DNA of 64,000 nucleotides. It comes from Kineococcus gynurae (GTDB lineage Bacteria > Actinomycetota > Actinomycetes > Actinomycetales > Kineococcaceae). The first letter of the stretch is position 1. Each line of letters opens with the position of its first letter. Location of the stretch: assembly GCF_050871315.1 (NCBI RefSeq), contig NZ_JBJLRE010000012.1, one strand, 5' to 3'. Below the pieces are notes generated by a model. That model was not told where the DNA came from. It saw only the letters and a list, made by a program, of their open reading frames with translations, and did no database searches. Of this stretch, positions 52,380 to 60,451 are shown piece by piece. The position numbers and the translations under genes are program-made.

Positions 52380-54473
52380 TCACCCGATCGTCGCGACCTC
52401 GGCGAGGCGCCGCAGGGCCGAGCGGGTGACCTCCGGGTCCGAGGTCGGCCAGAACCCGGGCAGGCTCTCCCGCAGGAACCCTCCGTAGCGAGCCGTCGCC
52501 AACCGGGAGTCGAGCACCGCCACCACCCCCCGGTCCTCGGCGGCCCGGATCAACCGGCCCGCCCCCTGGGCCAGCCGGACCGCGGCGTGCGCGGCCGAGA
52601 CGCTGAGGAAGCCGTTGCCGCCGGCCGCGTCGACGGCCTGGGCCCGGGCCGCCATGAGCGGGTCGTCGGGGCGGGGGAAGGGGATGCGGTCGATGACGAC
52701 CAGGGAGCAGGACGCCCCGGGCACGTCGACCCCCTGCCACAGCGACAGGGTCCCGAACAGCGAGGTGGCGGGCTCGTCGGTGAAGCGCCTGACCAGCTTG
52801 GGCAGCCGATCCTCGCCCTGGCAGAGGATCGGGGTCGACACCCGCGCGCGCAGGGCCGCCGCGGCCTCGTCGGCCCCGCGCCGGGAGGAGAACAGCCCCA
52901 GCGTCCGCCCGCCGGCGGCCTCGACCAGCTCGGCGAGCTCGTCGAGCATCGCCTCCGACGCGCCGGCCCGCCCCGGCGGCGGCAGGCGGCGCGCGACGTA
53001 GAGGATCCCCTGCCGCCGGTAGTCGAAGGGCGAGCCCACGTCGGTCCCGGTCCAGGCGGTCCCCGACCCGGCGGCCCCCCGCCCGGTCAGGCCGAACGCG
53101 CCCGCCACGGGGTCGAACGAGCCGCCGAGGGTGAGGGTCGCCGAGGTCGCGACCACCGTGCGCTCGCTGAACACCTGTTCGCGCAGCAGCCCGGCCACCG
53201 ACAGCGGGGCGATGTGCAGCGACGGGGGCCGGGCCTGCGCACCGAAGCCGGCCCCGACCCACGCCACGTCGTACCCGGCGCCCTCGGGCTGCTCGGCGGC
53301 CACCGCGAGACGCTCGGCGACGGCGAGGACGTCCTGCAGGGCGGCCCGCGCCAGGTGGCGCGCCCCGCGGGCGTCCGCGTCCTCCTCGCGGGCCCCCTCC
53401 TGGGAATCCTTCAGCTCGACCAGCGCCGAGCGGGTGGCGTCACGGACGGCCACCACCGCGGCCGCGAGCGCCTCCGGCCACCGGGTGAGCCGCCCGGGCG
53501 GGGCGTCCTCCAGGGCGGCCTCGAGAGCGATCTGGGCGTCGTCCAACGACTCCGCGACGATCCCGGCCGACCGCCGCAGCCGCCGGGAGGCCGTGGCGAG
53601 CACCGACCCGGTGAGTTCGGCGGTCGCGACGGCGGTGACCCGGTCGGCCAGTTCGTGGGCCTCGTCGACGACCAGCACGTCGTGCTCGGGCAGCAGGGTG
53701 CCGTTGTTCTCCAGGGCGTCGATCGCGGTCATCGCGTGGTTGGTGACGACGACGTCCACCGTGCGGGCGCGGGCCCGGACCCGTTCGGAGAAGCACTCGG
53801 CCGCGACCGGGCAGCGCTGGGCGCCCAGGCACTCGCGGGCCGACACCGAGACCTGCCGCCAGGCCCGGTCGGAGACGCCCGGGTCGAGCTCGTCGCGGTC
53901 CCCGGTCGTGGTCTGCTCGGCCCACTCCCGCAACCGGACCACCTCGCGGCCGAGGCGGCCCCCGGCGTCGTCGGCGGCGGGCGCAGCGGCGGCGACGTCG
54001 AACAGGGCCGACTCGTCCTCGGGGAAACCTCCGGCCAGCTTGTTGCGGCACAGGTAGTTGGCCCGCCCCTTGAGCAGCTCCCACGTGGGCTCGCGGTGCA
54101 GCACCGGTGCGAGGGCCTTGGCCAGACGGGGCAGGTCGCGGTCGACGACCTGGGCCTGCAGGGCCAGCGTCGCGGTGGACACGACGACGGTGGCGTCGGT
54201 GCGGACGGCGTGGGCGACGGCCGGGACCAGGTACCCCATGGACTTGCCCGTCCCGGTCCCGGCCTGCACGAGCAGGTGGCGGCGGGTCCGGATGGCGTCG
54301 GTGACCTCGGCGACCATGCGCCGCTGCCCCTCCCGCCGGGCCCCGCCGAGGGTGGAGACCACGGTCTCGAGCAGGGTGGTCGTCTCCTCGCGGGACGGTT
54401 CCCGCGCTGCCGAGGACCCTCCCGGTCCCTCGCCGGGGTCGCCGCTCGGATCGGGCGCGGTCTCGGTGCTCAC
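52380..54473 (-). CDS. dinG: ATP-dependent DNA helicase, DinG/XPD family
   Basis: Superfamily 2 5'-3' helicase (697 residues). Walker A QAGTGTGKSMGYL, DEAH box VVDEAHEL, motif VI region AVRLAQGAGRLIR. Four cysteines for the 4Fe-4S cluster are visible: YLCRNKL, then ECLGAQRCPVAAEC. It unwinds forked DNA, R-loops or G-quadruplexes in other bacteria. GTG 54473 is chosen with AGGATGGGG upstream; the longer frame is antisense to the SDR gene. No SOS box was found upstream, although dinG is SOS-controlled in E. coli. Confidence 0.94.
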   Translation of the reverse strand: MSTETAPDPSGDPGEGPGGSSAAREPSREETTTLLETVVSTLGGARREGQRRMVAEVTDAIRTRRHLLVQAGTGTGKSMGYLVPAVAHAVRTDATVVVSTATLALQAQVVDRDLPRLAKALAPVLHREPTWELLKGRANYLCRNKLAGGFPEDESALFDVAAAAPAADDAGGRLGREVVRLREWAEQTTTGDRDELDPGVSDRAWRQVSVSARECLGAQRCPVAAECFSERVRARARTVDVVVTNHAMTAIDALENNGTLLPEHDVLVVDEAHELADRVTAVATAELTGSVLATASRRLRRSAGIVAESLDDAQIALEAALEDAPPGRLTRWPEALAAAVVAVRDATRSALVELKDSQEGAREEDADARGARHLARAALQDVLAVAERLAVAAEQPEGAGYDVAWVGAGFGAQARPPSLHIAPLSVAGLLREQVFSERTVVATSATLTLGGSFDPVAGAFGLTGRGAAGSGTAWTGTDVGSPFDYRRQGILYVARRLPPPGRAGASEAMLDELAELVEAAGGRTLGLFSSRRGADEAAAALRARVSTPILCQGEDRLPKLVRRFTDEPATSLFGTLSLWQGVDVPGASCSLVVIDRIPFPRPDDPLMAARAQAVDAAGGNGFLSVSAAHAAVRLAQGAGRLIRAAEDRGVVAVLDSRLATARYGGFLRESLPGFWPTSDPEVTRSALRRLAEVATIG

Positions 54474-54566
54474 GTCCCCATCCTCTCGTGCGCCCGGGCC
54501 CTGCCGGGGCCACGAGGGCGGACCTGTGCACATGCCGGACCGGACGTCGCTGGGCAGGATGACGGG

Positions 54567-55412
54567 ATGACCACCTGGCTCATCACCGGCTGCTCCACCG
54601 GCCTCGGCCGCGCGCTCGCCGAGGCCGTCCTCGACGGCGGCGACGAGGTCGTCGTCACGGCCCGTGACACCTCGACGATCGCCGACCTCGCCGACGCCCA
54701 CCCCGGCACCGCCCACGTCAGCGCCCTCGACGTCACCGACCCCGCGGCCGTGCGCCGGGTCGTCGCCGAGGCCGAGGAGCGGTTCGGCGGGGTCGACGTC
54801 CTGGTCAACAACGCGGGGTACGGCTACCGGGCCGCGGTCGAGGAGGGTGACGACGGCGACGTCCGGCGCCTCTTCGACACCCACGTCTTCGGCACGGTGG
54901 ACATGATCAAGGCGGTGCTGCCGGGGATGCGGGCGCGCCGCCGCGGCCGGATCGTCAACCTGTCCTCGATCGGCGCGCACGTCTCCCCGGCCGGGTCGGG
55001 CTACTACGCAGCCGCCAAGGCCGCCGTCGAGGGGTTGAGCCACAGCCTGCGGGCCGAGGTCGCCCCGCTGGGCATCGGGGTGACCGTGGTGGCCCCCGGT
55101 GGCTTCCGCACGGACTTCGCTGGACGCTCGCTGACCGGTTCGGCCGAGGCGATCGAGGACTACGCGCAGACCGCGGGCCCCCGCCGGGTCGAGAACGACC
55201 GCGTGCACGGGACCCAGCCGGGCGACCCGGCGCGGGCCGCGCAGGCCATCCGGACGGTCGTGGCCGCCCCGGAGCCACCGGCGCTGATCTTCCTGGGGAC
55301 CGACGCGCTCGGGGCGATCGAGCAGGTGTGGGACGCGCGCCGTGCCGAGGTCGGACGCTGGCGCGAGCTGAGCGCGAGCACCGACCTGAGCGCGGGCACC
55401 GACCCGACCTAG
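54567..55412 (+). CDS. Short-chain dehydrogenase/reductase
   Basis: A 281-residue classical SDR: cofactor motif TGCSTGLGRAL, NNAGYG, and the catalytic Ser-Tyr-Lys as NLSSIG ... YYAAAK. The variant GxxxGLG and the acidic-free strand 2 end (TARD) suggest NADP. AGGATGACGGG precedes the ATG. Substrate unknown. Divergent from dinG. Confidence 0.92.
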   Translation: MTTWLITGCSTGLGRALAEAVLDGGDEVVVTARDTSTIADLADAHPGTAHVSALDVTDPAAVRRVVAEAEERFGGVDVLVNNAGYGYRAAVEEGDDGDVRRLFDTHVFGTVDMIKAVLPGMRARRRGRIVNLSSIGAHVSPAGSGYYAAAKAAVEGLSHSLRAEVAPLGIGVTVVAPGGFRTDFAGRSLTGSAEAIEDYAQTAGPRRVENDRVHGTQPGDPARAAQAIRTVVAAPEPPALIFLGTDALGAIEQVWDARRAEVGRWRELSASTDLSAGTDPT

Positions 55413-55418
55413 GGCGAG

Positions 55419-55458
55419 CGACGGGGGCCGCCGGGAACGATCCCGGCGGCCCCCGTCG
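55419..55458. terminator. Bidirectional hairpin terminator between SDR and hflX
   Basis: A perfect 18-bp stem with an ACGA tetraloop, starting 6 nt after the SDR stop and ending 15 nt before the hflX stop on the other strand. Confidence 0.88.
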
Positions 55459-55473
55459 TGGCGCGATCCCCGC

Positions 55474-57066
55474 TCAGACCCGGTAGGCGCGCAGCTCCGC
55501 GGCCAACCGGGGCTGGACCCGGGCGTGCAGGCGGGTGCCGTCGGCCTCGTGCTCCTCGGCGAGCACCTGCCCGGTGGTGTGGACCCGGTGGACGAGCTCG
55601 CCCCGGTCGTAGGGCACCAGGACCTCGAGCTCGACGTCGGGCACCGGCAGGGTGTCGGCGACGCGCTGCAGCAGCTCCTCGATGCCCTGCCCCGTCCGCG
55701 CGGAGACCGCGACCGCGTTCTTCTCCTTGCGCAACAACCGGTCGAGGACCTCGGGATCGGCCAGGTCGGCCTTGTTGACCGCCACGATCTCGGGCAGCGT
55801 GTGGGCGTCGACGTCGGCCAGCACCGAGCGGACCGCCGCGAGCTGCCCCTCGGGGTCGGGGTGGGACCCGTCGACGACGTGCAGGACGACGTCGCCGTCG
55901 GCGACCTCCTCCAGCGTCGAGCGGAACGCCTCGACCAGCTGGTGCGGCAGCGAGCGCACGAACCCGACCGTGTCGGCAAGCGTGTACGGACGGCCCTGCG
56001 GGGTCTGCGCCCGGCGGACGGTCGGGTCCAGCGTGGCGAAGAGCGCGTCCTCGACGAGCACCCCGGCCCCGGTCAGCCGGTTGAGCAGCGAGGACTTGCC
56101 CGCGTTGGTGTAGCCCGCGATGGCGACCGCGGGCACCTGGCGGACCTGGCGCAGCGACCGCTTGGCGTCGCGCGCCGTGCCCATGCCCCGGATCTCCCGG
56201 CGCAGCTTGGCCATGCGGGTCCGGATGCGGCGCCGGTCCAGTTCGATCTTCGTCTCACCGGGACCGCGCGAGCCGATCCCGGCACCACCTGCGACCCGTC
56301 CACCGGCCTGCCGGGACATCGACTCGCCCCACCCGCGCAGGCGCGGGAGCAGGTACTCCAGCTGGGCCAGCTCGACCTGGGCCTTGCCCTCCCGGCTCTT
56401 GGCGTGCTGGGCGAAGATGTCGAGGATCACCGCGGTCCGGTCGACCACCTTGACCTTGACGATGTCCTCCAGCCCCCGTCGCTGGGAGGCGGACAGCTCG
56501 CCGTCGCAGACGACCGTGTCGGCCCCGACCTCGGCGACGAGGTCGGCCAGCGCGGCCGCCTTGCCCGCCCCGAGGTAGGTCGCCGGGTCCGGGGTGGCGC
56601 GCTTCTGCAGGATCCCGTCCAGGACGTCGGAACCGGCCGTGGCCGCGAGCGCCGACAGCTCCTGCAGCGAGACCTCGGCCTCGTGCCGGGAGGAGTCGGC
56701 GGTGCTCCAGACCCCGGCGAGGACGACCCGCTCCAGCCGGAGCTGGCGGTACTCGACCTCGGTGACGTCCTCGAGCTCGGTGGAGAGCCCGGCCGCCCGG
56801 CGCAGCGCGCGGCGGTCGGCCAGGTCGAGCTGGTCGCCGTCGAAGGACGGCTCGTCCAGGCCCGTCGGGGCGGTGGCGGGCAGGGTGTCGGCGCCACGCA
56901 GGATGCGGGCGAGCGCCCGGTCGAACTCGGCGTCGCCCACCTGCTCGTCGCCGTGGCCGCGGTCGTCCCGCTGCTCGTGCTCCGGCCCGTCCTCGGCGAC
57001 GTCGGCGGGGTGCTCCCGCCGCTCGGGGTCGAGCCCGGGGGCGGCGGGATGGTGACGCTGGTTCAT
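55474..57066 (-). CDS. hflX: GTPase HflX
   Basis: Ribosome-splitting/rescue GTPase (530 residues). The N-terminal HflX domain includes DPATYLGAGKA; the glycine-rich linker GIGSRGPGETKIELDRRRI is diagnostic; GTPase motifs are GYTNAGKSS (G1), ADTVGFVRSLPHQL (G3) and NKAD (G4). The first 55 residues are charged and His-rich. CGAGGAGGTC precedes the ATG. It lies near miaA/dapF as in other actinobacteria. Confidence 0.95.
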   Translation of the reverse strand: MNQRHHPAAPGLDPERREHPADVAEDGPEHEQRDDRGHGDEQVGDAEFDRALARILRGADTLPATAPTGLDEPSFDGDQLDLADRRALRRAAGLSTELEDVTEVEYRQLRLERVVLAGVWSTADSSRHEAEVSLQELSALAATAGSDVLDGILQKRATPDPATYLGAGKAAALADLVAEVGADTVVCDGELSASQRRGLEDIVKVKVVDRTAVILDIFAQHAKSREGKAQVELAQLEYLLPRLRGWGESMSRQAGGRVAGGAGIGSRGPGETKIELDRRRIRTRMAKLRREIRGMGTARDAKRSLRQVRQVPAVAIAGYTNAGKSSLLNRLTGAGVLVEDALFATLDPTVRRAQTPQGRPYTLADTVGFVRSLPHQLVEAFRSTLEEVADGDVVLHVVDGSHPDPEGQLAAVRSVLADVDAHTLPEIVAVNKADLADPEVLDRLLRKEKNAVAVSARTGQGIEELLQRVADTLPVPDVELEVLVPYDRGELVHRVHTTGQVLAEEHEADGTRLHARVQPRLAAELRAYRV

Positions 57067-57219
57067 GGACCTCCTCGGTCGGTCTGGCCGGCGGCTCGGT
57101 CGAGCCGCGCAGAGGTCCAGACTCCCCTTCCAACGGGCGGCGTGTCGACCGGATTCCCGTCGGCTCCCCGGCCCGGGCCCCCGAGGTCATGGCGGGGTCG
57201 TCGGCCCCCGGTCCGGCCC

Positions 57220-57225
57220 TACCCT
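57220..57225 (+). promoter_or_regulatory. -10 hexamer TACCCT of the methyltransferase gene, leaderless geometry
   Basis: TACCCT ends 6 nt before the GTG at 57232 and no ribosome site exists. Confidence 0.5.
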
Positions 57226-57231
57226 GACCCC

Positions 57232-57852
57232 GTGGTCCCCGACGCCAGCCCCGAGCACTACTTCACCGCCCGGCCCGCCACCCCGGCCGAGCTGCGCGAG
57301 ATCCCCGTCGAGCTGGCCGGGCGGGAGCTGACCGTGACGACCGCGGCGGGGGTGTTCTCCGGTGACCGGCTCGACAAGGGCACCGCCGTGCTGCTCCCCC
57401 ACCTCCGTCCCGACGCCGCGGCCACCGGTGACGTCCTCGACCTGGGCTGCGGGTGGGGGCCGGTCGCGCTCTCCCTGGCGCTGCTGCGCCCACGGATGCG
57501 GATCTGGGCCGTGGACGTGAACGAGCGCGCCCTGGACCTGGTGCGGCGCAACGCCTCCCGCCACGACGTGAGCATCACGGCCCGGACCCCCGACACCGTG
57601 CCGGAGGACCTGCGGTTCACCGAGATCTGGTCCAACCCCCCCATCCGGATCGGCAAGGAGGCGCTGCACGCGTTGCTCCGCCGCTGGTGCCCGCGCCTGA
57701 CCCCGGACGGCAGCGCCCACCTGGTCGTGCAGAAGAACCTGGGGGCGGACTCGCTGCAGGCGTGGATCGCGGCCGGGGGCATCGAGGGGATCTCGACGGT
57801 CGAGCGCGTCGACAGCGCCAAGGGCTTCCGGATCCTCCGACTGACCCACTGA
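57232..57852 (+). CDS. Class I SAM methyltransferase, RsmC/RlmG-like
   Basis: A 206-residue methyltransferase resembling the C-terminal catalytic domain of RsmC-type 16S rRNA (guanine-N2) methyltransferases. VLDLGCGWGPVALSLALL is motif I, AVDVNERALDLVRRNA motif II, and WSNPPIRIGKEALHALL the catalytic NPP motif IV. It lacks the RsmC N-terminal pseudo-domain, as usual in actinobacteria. GTG start supported by TACCCT 6 nt upstream. It converges on dapF. Confidence 0.9.
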   Translation: MVPDASPEHYFTARPATPAELREIPVELAGRELTVTTAAGVFSGDRLDKGTAVLLPHLRPDAAATGDVLDLGCGWGPVALSLALLRPRMRIWAVDVNERALDLVRRNASRHDVSITARTPDTVPEDLRFTEIWSNPPIRIGKEALHALLRRWCPRLTPDGSAHLVVQKNLGADSLQAWIAAGGIEGISTVERVDSAKGFRILRLTH

Positions 57853-57891
57853 CCCGCTGACCCGACGACCCGCGGACCCGCCGGGCCGGGG

Positions 57892-58812
57892 TCAGAGCCC
57901 CCCGAGGACCCCGCGGGCGACCAGCACGGCCGGACCGGTGAGGTAGACGCTGCCCGCGGTCGCGCTGCTGCCCTGCCCCACGGTGACGACGAGGTCGCCC
58001 CCGGGCACCTCCACCCGCCAGACGTCGGGGGCGCCCTCGCCGGCCCAGGCGCGGGTCGCGAGCGCCGCGGCGCAGGCCCCCGTCCCGCAGGAGCGGGTCT
58101 CCCCCGAGCCGCGCTCGTGGACGCGCATCCGGATCTCGCCGATGTCGGGGGTGGCGTCGCCGTCGAGGTCGACGGCGTCCAGGGGCACCACCAGTTCGAC
58201 GTTGGTGCCGTTCGGGGGGACCGGGTCGACCGACGGCGCCCGGTGCAGCTCGGCGCGGTCCAGCTCCTCGGCGGAGGCCAGCGCCACGACGGTGTGCGGG
58301 TTGCCCAGGTCCAGGCTCAACCCCGGGCGGGGGACGTCCAGGCCGGGCACCTCGACGATCGCGTCCGCACCGCGACCGAGCGCGTCCTCACCGCCGACGA
58401 CCGACCAGGACCCCATGTCGGCGGTCCAGCGCCCGTCGTCCTCCCGGCGCAGCCGCTTCACCCCGGCGCGGGTGCCGATCCCGATCCAGCGGCCGTCCCC
58501 GGCCTCGGCCGGCAGGTGTCCCTCTACGAGCAGGAACTCGGCGAAGACGCGCACGCCGTTGCCGCACATCTCGGCGATCGAACCGTCGGAGTTGCGGTAG
58601 TCCATGAACCACTCCGCACCGGCCGGGGCGTCCGCGACGGCCGTGGCGCGCACGGCCCGGATCAGTCCGTCGCCGCCGATGCCGGCCCGCCGGTCGCAGA
58701 TCGCGGCGACCTCGTCCGGACCGAGGTCGAGGGCGGCGTCGGGGTCGGCGACGAGGACGAAGTCGTTCTCGGTGCCGTGCCCCTTGACGAAGGGGATCTC
58801 GGGGCTGCTCAC
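57892..58812 (-). CDS. dapF: Diaminopimelate epimerase
   Basis: Converts LL- to meso-diaminopimelate for lysine and peptidoglycan (306 residues). The two active-site Cys are in EMCGNGVRVFAE and RSCGTGACAAAL. VKGHGTENDFVLV is the conserved N-terminus. Its GTG start overlaps the miaA stop (GTGA), and TAGGCT ends 7 nt upstream inside miaA, so it may be both coupled and transcribed from its own leaderless promoter. Confidence 0.96.
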   Translation of the reverse strand: MSSPEIPFVKGHGTENDFVLVADPDAALDLGPDEVAAICDRRAGIGGDGLIRAVRATAVADAPAGAEWFMDYRNSDGSIAEMCGNGVRVFAEFLLVEGHLPAEAGDGRWIGIGTRAGVKRLRREDDGRWTADMGSWSVVGGEDALGRGADAIVEVPGLDVPRPGLSLDLGNPHTVVALASAEELDRAELHRAPSVDPVPPNGTNVELVVPLDAVDLDGDATPDIGEIRMRVHERGSGETRSCGTGACAAALATRAWAGEGAPDVWRVEVPGGDLVVTVGQGSSATAGSVYLTGPAVLVARGVLGGL

Positions 58813-59852
58813 GGTCGCGAGCCTACGGCCCGGGCCCGCAGCGATGACGGGAGCCGGTCGAGGGCCTCGGCGGCGAGGGACGGCGCGTCCCGGCCGTCGG
58901 GGGCGTCGAGCCAGAGCACCCCCGGGTCGCGGCGGAACCAGGACTCCTGCTTGCGGGCGAAGCGGCGGGTGAGGCGGGCCGTGAGCTCGGCGGCCTCCGC
59001 CTCGGTGGTCCGGCCGTCGAGGGCCTCGATCACCTGCGCGTAGCCCAGCGCTCGCGAGGCCGTGCGCCCGTCGCGCAACCCGCGCGTCAGCAGCTCCTCG
59101 ACCTCGGCCACCAGGCCCGCGTCCCACATGCGACGCACCCGCCCGTCGATGCGGGCGTCGAGCTGCTCGCGGGGGACGGCCAACCCGATCGTCACGTGGG
59201 GCAGCGCCGGGGTCGGGGCGGGCAGGGAGGCGGCGAAGGGCTGCCCGGTGAGCTCACCCACCTCCAGCGCCCGCACGATCCGACGCCCGTTGCTCGGGAG
59301 GATCTTCGCCGCGGCCTCGGGGTCGCGCTCGACGAGCTCGGCGTGCAGGGCGGGGGCGCCGATCTCGGCCAGCCGACGCTCCCAGCGGGCCCGCACCTCG
59401 ACGTCGGTGCCGGGGAAGCGCATGTCCTCCAGCGCCGCGCGCACGTACAGGCCGGAGCCTCCGACGAGCAGCGGCACCCGCCCCCGGGCGGCGACGTCGG
59501 CGACGGTCTCGCGCGCCCGGCGCTGGTAGGTGGCGACGTCGGCGGTCTCGGTCACGTCGAGCTCGTCGAGGAGGTGGTGGACGATCCCGCCGCGCTCCCC
59601 CGGCGCGAGCTTGGCCGTCCCGACGTCCATCCCGCGGTAGAGCTGCATCGCGTCGGCGTTCACGACCTCGCCGTCCAGCGCCTGCGCCAGGGCGATGCCG
59701 ACGTCGGACTTGCCCGAGGCGGTGGGACCGACCACGGCGACGACCAGCCCTTCGGCGAGCGACCCGTACCCCTGCCGGTCACGCCCGGGGTCCTCGCCGG
59801 GGTCGCCGGCCGCGTCACGACGGGGGGTCGGACGGTGGGTCGACTGGCTCAC
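58809..59852 (-). CDS. miaA: tRNA dimethylallyltransferase
   Basis: Adds the isopentenyl group to A37 of UNN-reading tRNAs (347 residues). P-loop GPTASGKSDVG, DAMQLYRGMDVGTAK, and the tRNA-binding ALGYAQVIEAL are all present. The product is the substrate of MiaB, encoded 500 nt upstream on the same strand. GTG 59852 with AGGA about 9 nt upstream is chosen; the first 38 residues are a polar extension before the P-loop, and an earlier start would add Cys-rich non-homologous sequence. Confidence 0.95.
   Translation of the reverse strand: MSQSTHRPTPRRDAAGDPGEDPGRDRQGYGSLAEGLVVAVVGPTASGKSDVGIALAQALDGEVVNADAMQLYRGMDVGTAKLAPGERGGIVHHLLDELDVTETADVATYQRRARETVADVAARGRVPLLVGGSGLYVRAALEDMRFPGTDVEVRARWERRLAEIGAPALHAELVERDPEAAAKILPSNGRRIVRALEVGELTGQPFAASLPAPTPALPHVTIGLAVPREQLDARIDGRVRRMWDAGLVAEVEELLTRGLRDGRTASRALGYAQVIEALDGRTTEAEAAELTARLTRRFARKQESWFRRDPGVLWLDAPDGRDAPSLAAEALDRLPSSLRARAVGSRP
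58820..58825 (-). promoter_or_regulatory. -10 hexamer TAGGCT of dapF, inside miaA
   Basis: TAGGCT on the minus strand ends 7 nt before the dapF GTG; it lies within the last codons of miaA. Confidence 0.35.
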
Positions 59853-59930
59853 GCGGGCATCCTGGCAGAGGCTGGGGCAGGTACCGGAGCACACGGACCG
59901 ACGCACGCAGAGGGCAGGGACGGGACGGTC

Positions 59931-60257
59931 ATGGGCACCTTCGACTACCTCAAGGACAAGCTGGGCCAGGCGGCCGACCAGGCCAAGGTCGTCGCCGGCC
60001 AGGCCAAGGACAAGGCGGGGACGTTCGCGGCGGAGCACTCCGGGCAGGCCGGTTCGGCCATCGACCGGGCGGCGGCCTTCGTCAACGACAAGACCGAGGG
60101 GCGTTACGCGGACCGCGTCGCCAAGGCCGGGGCGGCGGCCCGCACAGGGGTCCGCCGCGTCGCCGACGAGGCGCCCGCGAACCCGCCGGAGGCCGGCGGG
60201 ACGCCGATGGACGGGGGGACGCCCACGGACGGGACCCCCATGACCGGGCCTCGCTGA
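59931..60257 (+). CDS. MT0933/Rv0909-like antitoxin-family protein
   Basis: A 108-residue helical protein of the MT0933-like antitoxin family: FDYLKDKLGQAADQAKVVAGQAKDK and AAFVNDKTEGRYADRVAKA. The C-terminal 35 residues are Pro/Gly/Thr-rich. In mycobacteria such proteins are paired with a toxin of the Rv0910 type; no toxin gene is adjacent here. It lies between miaA and miaB on the opposite strand. Family assignment is by motif recognition. Confidence 0.7.
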   Translation: MGTFDYLKDKLGQAADQAKVVAGQAKDKAGTFAAEHSGQAGSAIDRAAAFVNDKTEGRYADRVAKAGAAARTGVRRVADEAPANPPEAGGTPMDGGTPTDGTPMTGPR

Positions 60258-60301
60258 GGCACCGGTCCGACGTCAGCAGGACCGAGCAGAGAGGACGATC
60301 G

Positions 60302-60451
60302 ATGACGATCCCCACCCCCCCGCCGAGCACCCCGCCGCCCCCGGGGCCGACCCCGCAACCGGGGCAGCCCGGTCAGCCGCCGATGCCCGACCCGGGGCCG
60401 ACGCCCGGGCCCGACCCGCAGCCGGGACCGGCCACGCCGCCGCCGCTCTGA
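60302..60451 (+). CDS. Proline-rich 49-residue ORF
   Basis: ATG preceded by GAGAGGACG at a good distance. The product is almost entirely Pro, Gly, Thr and Gln. It follows the antitoxin-like gene by 44 nt and overlaps the 3' end of miaB antisense by 79 nt. The ribosome site and GC-rich third positions support it; low complexity and overlap argue against it. Confidence 0.4.
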   Translation: MTIPTPPPSTPPPPGPTPQPGQPGQPPMPDPGPTPGPDPQPGPATPPPL

